Positions 35,235-46,418 are shown, counted from the first letter of the stretch. The stretch: DNA of 64,000 nucleotides from Streptomyces sp. AM 4-1-1 (GCF_029167625.1 NZ_CP119145.1:4960001-5024000); one strand, 5' to 3'. The notes: generated by a model from the letters alone, not told the origin. Translations and numbers: made by a program.

Positions 35235-36371
35235 TCAGGCCCCGGCCTTCGGGTCGTCGGGGGTCCTCGCCCCTTCGGCGGCCGCGGTGGCCTTCGACAG
35301 GGAAGGGGGCCCCTCGGCGGGGGACGCGGGGCCCGTCCCGCCGGTACGGGCCGGTGCGGCGGCGGACCCGAGCGTGCTCGGCTCCGGGTGGTGACAGGCC
35401 GTCAGGTGCCCGGCGTTGCTGCCCTCCACCACGACCAGCGGCGGGGTGTCGGTGGCGCACTTCTCCGTCGCCTTCCAGCAGCGGGTACGGAAGCGGCAGC
35501 CCGACGGCGGGTCGATCGGGGACGGCACGTCGCCGGTGAGCCGGATGCGCTCGCGGGCCGGCGCGTCGTCGGCGGTCGCCTCGGGCACGGCGGAGAGCAG
35601 CGCCCTGGTGTACGGGTGGCGCGGATTGCCGTACAGGTCCGCGCGGTCGGCGATCTCCACGATCCGTCCGAGGTACATCACCGCGACGCGCTGCGAGAAG
35701 TGCCGCACGACGGCCAGGTCGTGGGCGATGAAGAGGAACGCGATGCCGAGTTCCCTCTGGAGGTTCTGGAGCAGGTTCACCACCTGCGCCTGGATCGACA
35801 CGTCGAGCGCGGAGACCGGCTCGTCGGCCACGATCAGCTTCGGCTCCAGGGCCAGCGCGCGGGCCACCCCGATGCGCTGCCGCTGGCCGCCGGAGAACTC
35901 GTGCGGGAAGCGGTTGTAGTGCTCCGGGTTGAGCCCGACGGTCTCCAGGAGCTCCCGGACCCGCGCCTCCCGGCCGCCCGTCGGCCGGATGTCGTTGACC
36001 TCCATCGGGCTGGAGATGATCTTGCCGACGGTCTGCCGGGGGTTCAGCGAGGCGTACGGGTCCTGGAAGATCATCTGGATCTCGGACCTGACCGGTGCCA
36101 GCTCCCGGCGCGAGGCGTGGGTGATGTCCTTGCCCCGGTAGGAGATCCGGCCCCCGGTCGGCTCCAGCAGCCGGGTGACCAGCCGGCCCGTGGTGGACTT
36201 CCCGCAGCCCGACTCGCCCACCAGGCCCAGGCTCTCGCCGTGGCCGATGCCGAAGTCCAGGCCGTCGACGGCCTGGACCGCGCCGACCTTCCGTCTGATC
36301 GGGAAGCCGCCCATGATCGGGAAGTGCTTGCTGAGTCCGGAGACGTCCAGGAGGGGGTCGGTCGTGCTCAT
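35235..36371 (-). CDS. oligopeptide ABC transporter ATPase, DppF/OppF type (middle operon, bldKE position)
   Basis: A 378-aa nucleotide-binding subunit, last gene of the minus-strand operon. It starts MSTTDPLLDVSGLSKHFPIM at 36371; the frame extends to 36725 only as a shadow of the neighbouring gene. Walker A GESGCGKS, signature FSGGQRQR and Walker [13 protein letters not shown] are intact. The four-cysteine C-terminal pattern is present (SGCRFRTRC...TACHH). A 55-residue Pro/Ala-rich tail follows, absent from the other DppF-type proteins here. By gene order it corresponds to bldKE of S. coelicolor; orthology is not proven from sequence alone. Confidence 0.92.
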   Translation of the reverse strand: MSTTDPLLDVSGLSKHFPIMGGFPIRRKVGAVQAVDGLDFGIGHGESLGLVGESGCGKSTTGRLVTRLLEPTGGRISYRGKDITHASRRELAPVRSEIQMIFQDPYASLNPRQTVGKIISSPMEVNDIRPTGGREARVRELLETVGLNPEHYNRFPHEFSGGQRQRIGVARALALEPKLIVADEPVSALDVSIQAQVVNLLQNLQRELGIAFLFIAHDLAVVRHFSQRVAVMYLGRIVEIADRADLYGNPRHPYTRALLSAVPEATADDAPARERIRLTGDVPSPIDPPSGCRFRTRCWKATEKCATDTPPLVVVEGSNAGHLTACHHPEPSTLGSAAAPARTGGTGPASPAEGPPSLSKATAAAEGARTPDDPKAGA

Positions 36372-36397
36372 GGTGGTGAAGTCCCGTCTCTTGTACG

Positions 36398-37423
36398 TCA
36401 GTTGGACCGGCTGCCGGCGATACCGGCGAAGAGCTCGGCGCGCTGTCCGGCGGTGAGGTGGCAGGCCGCCCCCCGGTCGTCCACCAGCTCCAGCGGCGGC
36501 CGGTCGGTCGAGCAGCGCCCGCCCATGACCTGTTCGGTGAAGGTGCACCGGGGGTGGAACCGGCAGCCGGTCGGCGGGTTCAGCAAGCTGGGCGGGGTAC
36601 CGGGGATCGGTGACAGCGGTATGTCGACCGGTCCCTCCAGCGACGGCATGGACCCCAGCAGCCCCCAGGTGTAGGGGTGCTGGGGCGACCGCAGGACCTG
36701 CTGCTTGGTGCCGCGCTCCACACACCGCCCGCCGTACATCACGAGCACGTCGTCCGCGATGTCGGCGATGACGCCCAGGTCGTGGGTGACGAAGATGATC
36801 GAGGTGCCGGTCTCCTGCTGGAGGTCCTTGAGCAGGTCCATGATCTGGGCCTGCACGGTGACGTCCAGCGCGGTCGTCGGCTCGTCCGCGATCAGCAGCG
36901 CCGGGTCGCAGACCAGCGCCATGGCGATCATCGCCCGCTGGCGCATTCCGCCGGAGAACTGGTGCGGATAGTCGTCGACCCGCAGCCCCGGCTGCGGGAT
37001 GCCGACCCTGGTCAGCATCTCCACGGCCCGCGCCCTGGACTCCTTCCTGGAGGCGCCGGTGTGCTTGCGGAACACCTCGCCGATCTGCCGGCCGATGGTG
37101 TGGTACGGCGAGAGGGAGGCCAGGGCGTCCTGGAAGATCATGGCCATCCTGTTGCCGCGCAGCCGTTCCAGCTGACGCTCGGTCGCGGTCAGCAGGCTCT
37201 GTCCGTCCAGCTCGATCTCCCCGCCGATCGCGGTGTGTTCGGGGTGGTGGAGGCCGAGGATCGCGAGGTTGGTGACGGACTTCCCGGAGCCGGACTCGCC
37301 GACGATACCGAGGGTCCTGCCCCGCTCCAGGTCGAAGGAGAGGCCGTCGACGGCCTTGACCATGCCGTCCTCGGTGGAGAAGTGGACGCGCAGATCGCGT
37401 ACGGAGAGGAAGGGGGTGCTCAT
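36398..37423 (-). CDS. oligopeptide ABC transporter ATPase, DppD/OppD type (middle operon, bldKD position)
   Basis: A 341-aa nucleotide-binding subunit. Start MSTPFLSVRDLRVHFSTEDG at 37423, with GGGAGAG upstream; the 18 extra codons of the longer frame overlap the permease stop region. Walker A GESGSGKS, signature FSGGMRQR and Walker [13 protein letters not shown] are intact. Its cysteine pattern is C-x5-C-x10-C (CTFTEQVMGGRC), four residues longer in the second spacing than in the other five ATPases. It lies 10 nt downstream of the permease gene and 26 nt upstream of the second ATPase. Confidence 0.92.
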   Translation of the reverse strand: MSTPFLSVRDLRVHFSTEDGMVKAVDGLSFDLERGRTLGIVGESGSGKSVTNLAILGLHHPEHTAIGGEIELDGQSLLTATERQLERLRGNRMAMIFQDALASLSPYHTIGRQIGEVFRKHTGASRKESRARAVEMLTRVGIPQPGLRVDDYPHQFSGGMRQRAMIAMALVCDPALLIADEPTTALDVTVQAQIMDLLKDLQQETGTSIIFVTHDLGVIADIADDVLVMYGGRCVERGTKQQVLRSPQHPYTWGLLGSMPSLEGPVDIPLSPIPGTPPSLLNPPTGCRFHPRCTFTEQVMGGRCSTDRPPLELVDDRGAACHLTAGQRAELFAGIAGSRSN

Positions 37424-37433
37424 GGGTCTCTCC

Positions 37434-38414
37434 CTAGGCGAGGCGGACACGGGGGTCGATGAGGGCGTACACGGCATCGACGACGATGTTGAGGACCACG
37501 ATCGCGGTCGCCGCCACCATCATCACGCCGAGCAGGGTCGGCAGGTCGTTGGTGGAGACGGCCTTGATCGAGAGCGCCCCGATGCCCTGGAGGCTGAACG
37601 TCTTCTCGGTGATGATCGCGCCGCCGAGCAGCACCCCGAGGTCGAGGCCGAAGATCGTGACGATCGGGCCCATGGCGCCCCGCCAGGCGAACCGGAAGAA
37701 GACCGTCCGTTGGGACAGCCCCTTGGCGCGGGCCGTGCGGACGTAGTCCTCACTGAGGGTCTCCACCAACTGGGAACGCGCCATGCGGGTGTAGTTGGCG
37801 GTGAAGATGATGGAGAGCACCAGCCACGGAAGCAGCAGCCCGGAGAACCAGGCGGCCGGGTTCTCGGTGAACGGCGTGTACGTGGGCCGGTCCAGCAGGT
37901 GCAGCTGGTCGGTCAGGAAGTACATGGCGACCACGCCGACGATGTAGATCTGGAGCGAGGAGCCGACCAGCGACGCGGACGACGCGAGCTTGTCGAGCCA
38001 CTTGCCCTGCTTGACGGCGGCCAGCATGCCGGTGCCGACGCCGAACAGGACGAAGACGGCCGCGCTGCCCACCGAGAGCGAGAGGGTGGTCGGGAAGCGG
38101 TCGACGATGGTGCCGAAGACCGGCTCCCGGTTGATGAACGAATACCCCAGGCACGGCGCCGGGCAGTGCCCGTACGACGCGTACTCGCGGCCGACGAACA
38201 GCCCCTGCAGCCAGTGCCAGTACTGCACCGGGATCGGATCGGCGATGCCGAGATTCTGCCGGACCAGCGCCAGCGTCTCGGGGGTGCAGACCTTGCCGCA
38301 GGCGACCCGGGCGGGGTCGCGCGGGGCGGCGTAGAAGAGGACGAAGACGAGGGCGCTGATGATCAGCAGGATGACCGCGGCGCCGACGGTACGGCGCAGG
38401 AGGAAGCGGAGCAT
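37434..38414 (-). CDS. oligopeptide ABC transporter permease, DppB/OppB type (middle operon, bldKC position)
   Basis: A 326-aa membrane protein with six helices. It starts MLRFLLRRTVGAAVILLIISALV and has an external loop of about 90 residues (35-125) with four cysteines (VACGKVC and GHCPAPC) that may form disulphides; the operon 1 and 2 homologues lack this pattern. The EAA loop is SEDYVRTARAKGLSQRTVFF. It ends VYALIDPRVRLA. A hairpin separates it from the upstream binding-protein gene. Confidence 0.92.
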   Translation of the reverse strand: MLRFLLRRTVGAAVILLIISALVFVLFYAAPRDPARVACGKVCTPETLALVRQNLGIADPIPVQYWHWLQGLFVGREYASYGHCPAPCLGYSFINREPVFGTIVDRFPTTLSLSVGSAAVFVLFGVGTGMLAAVKQGKWLDKLASSASLVGSSLQIYIVGVVAMYFLTDQLHLLDRPTYTPFTENPAAWFSGLLLPWLVLSIIFTANYTRMARSQLVETLSEDYVRTARAKGLSQRTVFFRFAWRGAMGPIVTIFGLDLGVLLGGAIITEKTFSLQGIGALSIKAVSTNDLPTLLGVMMVAATAIVVLNIVVDAVYALIDPRVRLA

Positions 38415-38455
38415 GGTGGGTGTTCCTGACGGATGCCGGAAGGGAGATGGGGGAG

Positions 38456-38485
38456 GGGCGGCTCCCCGTCACCGGGAAGCCGCCC
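38456..38485 (-). promoter_or_regulatory. intercistronic hairpin after the middle-operon binding-protein gene
   Basis: GGGCGGCT pairs with AGCCGCCC, and after one C/A mismatch CCCG pairs with CGGG around a TCAC loop. It lies between the binding-protein stop (38508) and the permease start (38414), the same relative position as the hairpins in operons 1 and 2. Confidence 0.65.
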
Positions 38486-38507
38486 ACCGCGCCGCGGGGG
38501 CCGGTCG

Positions 38508-40298
38508 TCAGGCCTTGACGTACGTCCTGTAGAGCAGGGTGGCCGAGAACAGCGGGTCCATCATGGCGCCGCCGACCTTGGAGCCGAACTGGTAGAAGCG
38601 GCGCTGGTACGTCTCCGGGATGATCGGGACGACCTCGTCCATGATCCGCTTGTCCAGGGCGGTCCAGGCGGCGCCGGCCTTCTGCTGGTCGGAGATGACG
38701 ACGTTCTCCTTGATGGCGGCGTCGATCCAGTCGACCTTGGCCTGGGAGACGTTGTTCTGCCCGTTGCCGATGGAGGCGCTGTCCAGGAGCGGCTGGATCA
38801 TCGTGTAGGCGGTCGGCCAGTCCGGCGACCAGCCGAACCACATGACGTCGAAGCTGTTGTCGGTCTGCTGGATCTGGTCGTAGTACGACGTCGAGTCGAC
38901 GGGCTTCATGACGGGCGTGAAGCCGGCCTTCTTCAGCGCGTTCTCGACGACGACGGCCGTCTTGTCGTACGTCGGGCTCTGCGGGTACGTGTAGACGATC
39001 TTCTGGCCGGCCTTGCCGGCCTTCTCCAGGATCGCCTTGGCCGCCTCCGGGTCGCCCTGCGGCGTCTTCAGCTTGCCGTAGAGGTCGAACTTCTCCCGGC
39101 CCAGGATGTCGGGGCTGAGGAGCGTGGTGGCGTAGTCACCGGCGGAGGGGCCGCCGTAGATCTTGCGGATCTGCTCCAGCGGCCAGGCGATGTTGAGCGC
39201 CTTGCGCACCTGGACGTCGGTGATCCGGCGGCAGTTGATGGCGTAGTAGTACGTGCCGGTGAGCAGGCCGTTGAAGCTGCGCTTCTTCAGCTCCGGGTCC
39301 GTGAGCACCTTCTGGATGCGCTCGGCGGGGACGGCCTTGTAGATGGAGACCATCTGCTGGTCCTTGCCCTGGTCCGCGATGAACCGGTCCGCGGACTCCA
39401 GCGAGGAGGGGCCGAACTCGAACTCGAAGGTGTCCGGGTAGGCGTTGCGGATCGAGTCGGTCGCCGGGTCCCAGTGCTTGTTGCGCGTCAGCGTCATCGA
39501 CTTGTCGATGGAGCGGTGCTTGACGATGTACGGGCCGCAGGAGACCGGCTGCTTGTCGTACTTCTCCTTGGTGTCCAGCTTCAGTGGCGTGGCGGCGTAC
39601 GAGTGCATGGCCAGCGTGAAGTTGAAGTCCGGGCGGGCCTCCTTCAGGTTGAAGGTGATCGTCTTCTTGGCCTTGTCGGTGACGATCTGCTCCAGGTGCT
39701 TGCCGCCGTACGGGCCCTCGTAGCCCTTGCGCCAGTCGCCCTTGCCGGTCAGCGCCTGCTGGACGTAGGCCGCCCCCTCGGTGATGAACGGGGCCCACGC
39801 GCGCTCGATGCCGTGGCGCACGTCCTCGACGGTCAGCTCGCTGCCGTCCTGCCACTTCAGCCCGTCCTTCAGCGTGAAGGTCCAGGACTTGTTGTCGGGG
39901 GACGCGGTGCCGGTGTCGGTGGCGAGGTCGCCGACGAGGGTCAGGGCGCCCTTGTCGTCGATCCGGTAACCGGTGAGGCAGCGTGCGAAGAGGAGCGCGG
40001 CGCTGGAGTTGAACGCGAAGTAGATGCGCTGCGGGTCCAGGTGCGAGAAGTCGTCCTCGGAGACGCCGTAGATCGTGCCGCCCTTCTTGGCGCCCGGGAT
40101 CTCGGGGGCCGGACCGGTCGAGTCGGCCTTGGTGCCGATCGTGACGGTCGAGCCGGTGTACTTGGTGGCGCCCGCTTCCGGGGTGCCGCTCTTGCCCCCG
40201 CTCCCGCCCGCGTCACCACTGCTGCACGCGGAGAGAACGATGGAGCCGCCCGCCGCGAGGGATGTGGCGATGACGAAGTTTCTGCGGGAGAGAGACAT
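38508..40298 (-). CDS. oligopeptide-binding lipoprotein with Tat-type signal (middle operon, bldKB position)
   Basis: A 596-aa SBP_bac_5 protein. The N-terminus MSLSRRNFVIATSLAAGGSI contains a twin-arginine motif (SRRNFV) and a lipobox LSAC (Cys about 25), so export by Tat followed by lipidation is likely, unlike the Sec signals of the two flanking homologues. The mature protein has the motifs WTFTLKDGLKWQDGSELTVE and VQVRKALNIAWPLEQIRKIY. By position and length it matches BldKB, the extracellular-peptide receptor needed for aerial growth in S. coelicolor, but identity to that protein is inference. Confidence 0.9.
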   Translation of the reverse strand: MSLSRRNFVIATSLAAGGSIVLSACSSGDAGGSGGKSGTPEAGATKYTGSTVTIGTKADSTGPAPEIPGAKKGGTIYGVSEDDFSHLDPQRIYFAFNSSAALLFARCLTGYRIDDKGALTLVGDLATDTGTASPDNKSWTFTLKDGLKWQDGSELTVEDVRHGIERAWAPFITEGAAYVQQALTGKGDWRKGYEGPYGGKHLEQIVTDKAKKTITFNLKEARPDFNFTLAMHSYAATPLKLDTKEKYDKQPVSCGPYIVKHRSIDKSMTLTRNKHWDPATDSIRNAYPDTFEFEFGPSSLESADRFIADQGKDQQMVSIYKAVPAERIQKVLTDPELKKRSFNGLLTGTYYYAINCRRITDVQVRKALNIAWPLEQIRKIYGGPSAGDYATTLLSPDILGREKFDLYGKLKTPQGDPEAAKAILEKAGKAGQKIVYTYPQSPTYDKTAVVVENALKKAGFTPVMKPVDSTSYYDQIQQTDNSFDVMWFGWSPDWPTAYTMIQPLLDSASIGNGQNNVSQAKVDWIDAAIKENVVISDQQKAGAAWTALDKRIMDEVVPIIPETYQRRFYQFGSKVGGAMMDPLFSATLLYRTYVKA

Positions 40299-40376
40299 GG
40301 CAACCTGCCCTGATCGGTGCGGAAAGGAGACGGAACGGGTCCGGCGGAGCCCCGTGGCTCCGGGCCGGTGGAACGG

Positions 40377-41405
40377 TCAGCGCTTGGTCTTCGGGTCGAG
40401 CGCGTCGCGGATCGAGTCGCCGAGGAGGTTGAACGCGAGGACGAAGATCACCATGGTCAGGCCGGGGAAGAGCATGAAGGTGATGTCGTCCTGGTAGACG
40501 TCGGCGCCGCGTTGCAGCATCACGCCCCAGTCGGGCGTCTTCTGGGTCAGTCCGACGCCCAGGAAGGCGAGTCCGGCCTCGGCCGTCACGAACATGGGGA
40601 GCGCGAGGGTCGCCTGGATGAGGATCGGCGTCCACAGGTTGGGCAGCAGCTCCTTGAAGATGATCCGGGCCGGCGAGGCGCCCGTCACCTTCGCGGCCTC
40701 GACGAACTCCCGCTCCCGCAGGGCCAGTACCTCGCCGCGCAGCAGACGCGCGATGGACGCCCAGCCGAAGGCGGTCATCACGAGGATGAGGCTGGTGATC
40801 GTGAGCCACAGCGGGGTGGCCTCCTCGGGGGAGACCAGGATCGAGATCAGCACCGGCCAGAACGCGATGAAGAACAGCGTGGACGGGAAGGCCAGCAGGA
40901 TGTCGATGATCCGGCCGATGAAGTAGTCCGTCTTCCCGCCGAGGTAGCCGGCCGTGATGCCGATGACGATGCCGAGCACGGTCACCAGGACCGCGGTGAC
41001 GCCCGCGATGAACAGCGAGTTGCGGATGCCGTAGATCAGGAAGGTGAAGAGGTCGCGGCCCAGCTGGGGCTCGATGCCGAACCAGAAGTCGCCGCTGATA
41101 CCGCCGTTGGGCTTGATCGGGAACCCGAAGTCGTTGAGCAGGCCGTCGGAGTCCTGCCCGTACGTCGTGTACGGGTCCTTGCCGTACAGCTTGGAGATCA
41201 GTGGCGCGCAGAGTGCCACGGCGAAGAAGAAGAGGACCACGTAGGCCGAGAGGACCCCGGTGCGGTCGCGCTTGAACCGCCGCCAGGCGAGCCTGCCCGG
41301 GGAGCGGCCCTCGCCGCCCTTGGGCGCCGAGATGTCCGGCAGTGCGGGTACGTCCGCTTCGACCACCTCGAACGGGGCAGCCGCATGGGGAGTTGATTGC
41401 GTCAT
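40377..41405 (-). CDS. oligopeptide ABC transporter permease, DppC/OppC type (middle operon, bldKA position)
   Basis: A 342-aa membrane protein, first gene of the minus-strand operon. A 35-residue cytoplasmic N-terminus precedes LAWRRFKRDRTGVLSAYVVL; an external loop follows (about 65-110), then five more helices. The EAA loop is LREREFVEAAKVTGASPARI and the end is LLGDSIRDALDPKTKR. Placing a permease before the binding protein is the order I recall for bldKA-bldKB. A short GGAGCC/GGCTCC hairpin lies in the 78-nt spacer before the binding-protein gene. Confidence 0.92.
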   Translation of the reverse strand: MTQSTPHAAAPFEVVEADVPALPDISAPKGGEGRSPGRLAWRRFKRDRTGVLSAYVVLFFFAVALCAPLISKLYGKDPYTTYGQDSDGLLNDFGFPIKPNGGISGDFWFGIEPQLGRDLFTFLIYGIRNSLFIAGVTAVLVTVLGIVIGITAGYLGGKTDYFIGRIIDILLAFPSTLFFIAFWPVLISILVSPEEATPLWLTITSLILVMTAFGWASIARLLRGEVLALREREFVEAAKVTGASPARIIFKELLPNLWTPILIQATLALPMFVTAEAGLAFLGVGLTQKTPDWGVMLQRGADVYQDDITFMLFPGLTMVIFVLAFNLLGDSIRDALDPKTKR

Positions 41406-41789
41406 GGTGCTCCTGGCCCGGAGGGTCTGAGGACTCCGCAGGACACACCTACGGGCTACGCGGACCTTGTCAACGTGGCTCGGACAGGGTCAATGCGCGG
41501 CGGGGGGCCTTGAACCGTTCTTTGGGTTATTGACCAGTACATGACCGTAGACGGACGCGCTCTTTACCTGTGCATGATCAAAAGTGGGGGATGTTCCGCC
41601 CGCCGGGGGGCGAATCCGCCATTGATTCCGATATCCGGATGTGAACATCTCGGAATGCGTACATCCGGCCATCCGGCCGACCGGTTCCCGTCATGCCCGC
41701 ACCCGGATGGCGGGAGTAAATATGCGCAACAGTTGTTATGAGGTGATATTTGGGCCTAAGTGAGACCGAGCGCTCTGAGGAGGCACTCC
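41406..41789. promoter_or_regulatory. divergent promoter region of the middle and second importer operons
   Basis: This 384-nt gene-free interval must hold both promoters. On the minus strand a perfect -35 TTGACA (41469-41474) is followed after 16 nt by TAGGTG (41447-41452), 42 nt from the start of the permease gene. Towards the plus strand, ATCCGG elements recur (41633-41639, tandem CATCCGGC at 41663-41678, and inverted CCGGAT at 41704-41709). The sequence 41719-41754 is distinctly AT-rich and precedes the ribosome-binding site GAGGAGG at 41777-41783. Confidence 0.5.
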
Positions 41790-43436
<1,647 letters not shown>

Positions 43437-43442
43437 CCCGCT

Positions 43443-43489
43443 GAGGCCGGGTGGCCGGTGTGCGGGCAGCGCACCGGCCACCCGGCCTC
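43443..43489 (+). promoter_or_regulatory. intercistronic hairpin after the operon-2 binding-protein gene
   Basis: Arms 43443-43460 and 43472-43489 pair without mismatch over 18 bp around an 11-nt loop. It starts 7 nt after the binding-protein stop and is followed by the permease gene 50 nt later, as in operon 1. Confidence 0.8.
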
Positions 43490-43539
43490 GGCCGTTCCCC
43501 GGAACCGAGCCCCCGACCCCGCGACCCCCGGAGCCCTTC

Positions 43540-44463
43540 ATGGGACGTTATGTGATCCGGCGGCTGCTGCAGATGATCCCGGTCTTCTTCGGCGCCACGC
43601 TGTTGATCTTCCTCATGGTGAACGTGATGGGTGACCCCATCGCCGGTCTCTGCGGCGACCGCCAGTGCGACCCGTCGACCGCCGCCCAGCTGCGCACCGA
43701 GTTCGGCCTCGACAAGCCGGTCTGGCAGCAGTACGCGACGTACATGGGCAACGTCTTCACGGGTGACTTCGGGACCGCGTTCAACGGCCAGAAGGTCACC
43801 GAGCTGATGGGCACCGCCTTCCCCATCACCATCCGGCTCACCATCGTCGCCATCGTCTTCGAGATCGTGATCGGCATCAGCCTCGGCGTCGTCACCGGAC
43901 TGCGCCGGGGCCGCCCCGTCGACACCACCGTGCTGATCCTGACCCTGATCGTCATCTCCGTGCCGACCTTCGTCACCGGTCTGCTGCTCCAGCTCCTGCT
44001 CGGCGTCGAGTGGGGCGTCATGAAACCATCGGTGTCGCCCGAGGCGCCCGTCGACGAACTCATCGTGCCGGGCCTCGTCCTCGCCTCGGTGTCCCTCGCC
44101 TACGTCGCCCGCCTGACCCGGTCGTCGATCGCCGAGAACGCCCGCGCCGACTACGTCCGGACGGCCACCGCCAAGGGACTGCCCCGGCGCCGGGTGATCC
44201 TCCGTCACCTGCTGCGGAACTCGCTGATCCCCGTCGTCACCTTCATCGGCACCGACGTGGGCGCCCTGATGGGCGGCGCGATCGTCACCGAGCGCATCTT
44301 CAACATCCACGGCGTCGGCTACCAGCTCTACCAGGGCATCCTGCGCCAGAACTCCCAGACCGTCGTCGGGTTCGTCACCATCCTGGTCCTCGTCTTCCTG
44401 GCGGCGAACCTGATCGTCGACCTCCTGTACGCCGTACTCGACCCGAGGATTCGCTATGCCTGA
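43540..44463 (+). CDS. oligopeptide ABC transporter permease, DppB/OppB type (operon 2)
   Basis: A 307-aa six-helix membrane protein starting MGRYVIRRLLQMIPVFFGAT. The EAA loop is NARADYVRTATAKGLPRRR and the end LLYAVLDPRIRYA is identical to the operon-1 homologue. A short external loop holds LCGDRQCDPS, with two cysteines not found in operon 1. The stop overlaps the next gene by 8 nt, again as in operon 1. Confidence 0.94.
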   Translation: MGRYVIRRLLQMIPVFFGATLLIFLMVNVMGDPIAGLCGDRQCDPSTAAQLRTEFGLDKPVWQQYATYMGNVFTGDFGTAFNGQKVTELMGTAFPITIRLTIVAIVFEIVIGISLGVVTGLRRGRPVDTTVLILTLIVISVPTFVTGLLLQLLLGVEWGVMKPSVSPEAPVDELIVPGLVLASVSLAYVARLTRSSIAENARADYVRTATAKGLPRRRVILRHLLRNSLIPVVTFIGTDVGALMGGAIVTERIFNIHGVGYQLYQGILRQNSQTVVGFVTILVLVFLAANLIVDLLYAVLDPRIRYA

Positions 44464-45427
44464 GCCGCAGCCATCGGACGGAGCGATCTCCCCGGCCGGG
44501 GCCGGCGGCGCGACGGACCTCGCCATGGGGGAGGGGCAGACCCTGGAGGGTACCGGCGGCGACGGCTCGGGCCCCACCGGCAAGCCGCACAGCCTGTGGT
44601 CCGACGCCTGGGCGGACCTGCGCCGCAACCCCGTCTTCATCATCTCCGCGCTGATCATCCTGTTCCTGGTGATCATCTCGATCTGGCCCTCGCTGATCGC
44701 CGACGGCGACCCGCTCGCCTGCGACCTCGACAAGGCCCAGCAGGGCTCCCGGTCCGGCCACCCCTTCGGCTTCGACGGACAGGGCTGCGACGTCTACACC
44801 CGTACCGTCCACGGCGCACGCGCCTCCGTCACCGTCGGCGTCTGCGCCACCGTCGGGGTGTCGCTGCTCGGCAGCGTGCTCGGCGGTCTCGCCGGCTTCT
44901 TCGGAGGCTGGTGGGACGCCATCCTCTCCCGCATCACCGACGTCTTCTTCGGCATCCCGGTGGTCCTCGGCGGCCTGGTCTTCCTGTCCGTGATCACCAG
45001 CTCCACCGTCTGGCCGGTGATCGGCTTCATCGTCCTGCTGGGCTGGCCGCAGATCGCCCGCATCGCCCGCGGCTCGGTGATCACCGCCAAACAGAACGAC
45101 TACGTACAGGCCGCGCGGGCCCTGGGCTCCTCCAACTCACGGATGCTGCTGCGGCACATCGCGCCCAACGCGATCGCCCCCGTCATCGTCGTCGCGACCA
45201 TCGCGCTCGGCACCTACATCGCGCTCGAAGCGACCCTGTCGTACCTCGGAGTCGGGCTGAAACCGCCCGCCGTCTCCTGGGGCATCGACATCTCCGCCGC
45301 CTCCCCGTACATCCGCAACGCCCCGCACATGCTGCTCTGGCCCGCCGGGGCGCTGGCCGTGACGGTCCTCGCGTTCATCATGCTCGGCGACGCGGTGCGC
45401 GACGCCCTCGACCCCAAGCTGCGCTGA
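44456..45427 (+). CDS. oligopeptide ABC transporter permease, DppC/OppC type (operon 2)
   Basis: A 323-aa membrane protein. A 50-residue Gly-rich cytoplasmic tail leads to WADLRRNPVFIISALIILFL. An external loop carries ACDLDKAQQGSRSGHPFGF, then five helices with EAA loop AKQNDYVQAARALGSSNSRM and end LGDAVRDALDPKLR. It overlaps the upstream permease by 8 nt and is followed by the ATPase gene after 13 nt, with GAGGAGG bridging its stop. Confidence 0.94.
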   Translation: MPEPQPSDGAISPAGAGGATDLAMGEGQTLEGTGGDGSGPTGKPHSLWSDAWADLRRNPVFIISALIILFLVIISIWPSLIADGDPLACDLDKAQQGSRSGHPFGFDGQGCDVYTRTVHGARASVTVGVCATVGVSLLGSVLGGLAGFFGGWWDAILSRITDVFFGIPVVLGGLVFLSVITSSTVWPVIGFIVLLGWPQIARIARGSVITAKQNDYVQAARALGSSNSRMLLRHIAPNAIAPVIVVATIALGTYIALEATLSYLGVGLKPPAVSWGIDISAASPYIRNAPHMLLWPAGALAVTVLAFIMLGDAVRDALDPKLR

Positions 45428-45440
45428 GGAGGCCGTCGCC

Positions 45441-46418
45441 ATGCTGCTCGAAGTGCGCGATCTGCACGTGGAGTTCCACACCCGGGACGGAGTCGCCAAG
45501 GCCGTCAACGGGGTCAACTACTCGGTGGCCGAGGGGGAGACCCTCGCCGTGCTCGGCGAGTCCGGCTCGGGCAAGTCCGTCACCGCCCAGGCCGTCATGG
45601 GCATCCTCGACGTACCGCCCGGCAGGATCAGCGGCGGCGAGATCCTGTTCAAGGGCCGCGATCTGCTGAAGCTCAGGAACGAGGAACGGCGCAAGGTACG
45701 CGGCCAGGAGATGGCCATGATCTTCCAGGACGCGCTGTCCTCCCTGAACCCCGTGATCAGTGTCGGCGACCAGCTCGGCGAGATGTTCACCGTGCACCGG
45801 GGGATGTCCCGCGGGGACGCCAGGAGGAAGTCGGTCGAGCTGATGGACCGGGTCCGCATCCCGGCCGCCAAGGAACGGGTCGGGAACTATCCGCACCAGT
45901 TCTCCGGCGGTATGCGCCAGCGCATCATGATCGCCATGGCGCTGGCCCTGGAGCCGGACCTGATCATCGCGGACGAGCCGACCACCGCGCTCGACGTGAC
46001 CGTCCAGGCCCAGGTGATGGACCTGCTCGCGGAACTCCAGCGGGAACTGAACATGGGCCTCATCCTGATCACCCACGACCTGGGTGTGGTGGCCGACGTC
46101 GCCGACAAGATCGCCGTGATGTACGCCGGCCGCATCGTCGAGTCCGCCCCCGTCCACGAGATCTACCGGGCCCCCGCCCACCCGTACACCAAGGGCCTGC
46201 TCGCCTCGATCCCGCGCCTGGACCAGAAGGGGCGGGAGCTGTACGCGATCAAGGGCCTGCCGCCCAACCTGCTGCACATCCCGCCCGGCTGCGCGTTCAA
46301 CCCCCGCTGCCCACAGGCCCGCGACGTGTGCCGTACCGATGTGCCGCCGCTGTACGAGGTCGACGCGCACCGCAGGAGCGCCTGCCACTTCTGGAAGGAG
46401 ACCCTCGATGCACGCTGA
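45441..46418 (+). CDS. oligopeptide ABC transporter ATPase, DppD/OppD type (operon 2)
   Basis: A 325-aa nucleotide-binding subunit that starts [20 protein letters not shown] and lacks the 20-residue leader of its operon-1 homologue. Walker A GESGSGKS, signature FSGGMRQR and Walker [13 protein letters not shown] are intact, as is the C-x5-C-x6-C...C tail pattern. A 149-bp tract around the signature (45894-46042) is identical at every base, silent sites included, to 33338-33486 in operon 1. It overlaps the next gene by 11 nt. Confidence 0.94.
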   Translation: MLLEVRDLHVEFHTRDGVAKAVNGVNYSVAEGETLAVLGESGSGKSVTAQAVMGILDVPPGRISGGEILFKGRDLLKLRNEERRKVRGQEMAMIFQDALSSLNPVISVGDQLGEMFTVHRGMSRGDARRKSVELMDRVRIPAAKERVGNYPHQFSGGMRQRIMIAMALALEPDLIIADEPTTALDVTVQAQVMDLLAELQRELNMGLILITHDLGVVADVADKIAVMYAGRIVESAPVHEIYRAPAHPYTKGLLASIPRLDQKGRELYAIKGLPPNLLHIPPGCAFNPRCPQARDVCRTDVPPLYEVDAHRRSACHFWKETLDAR

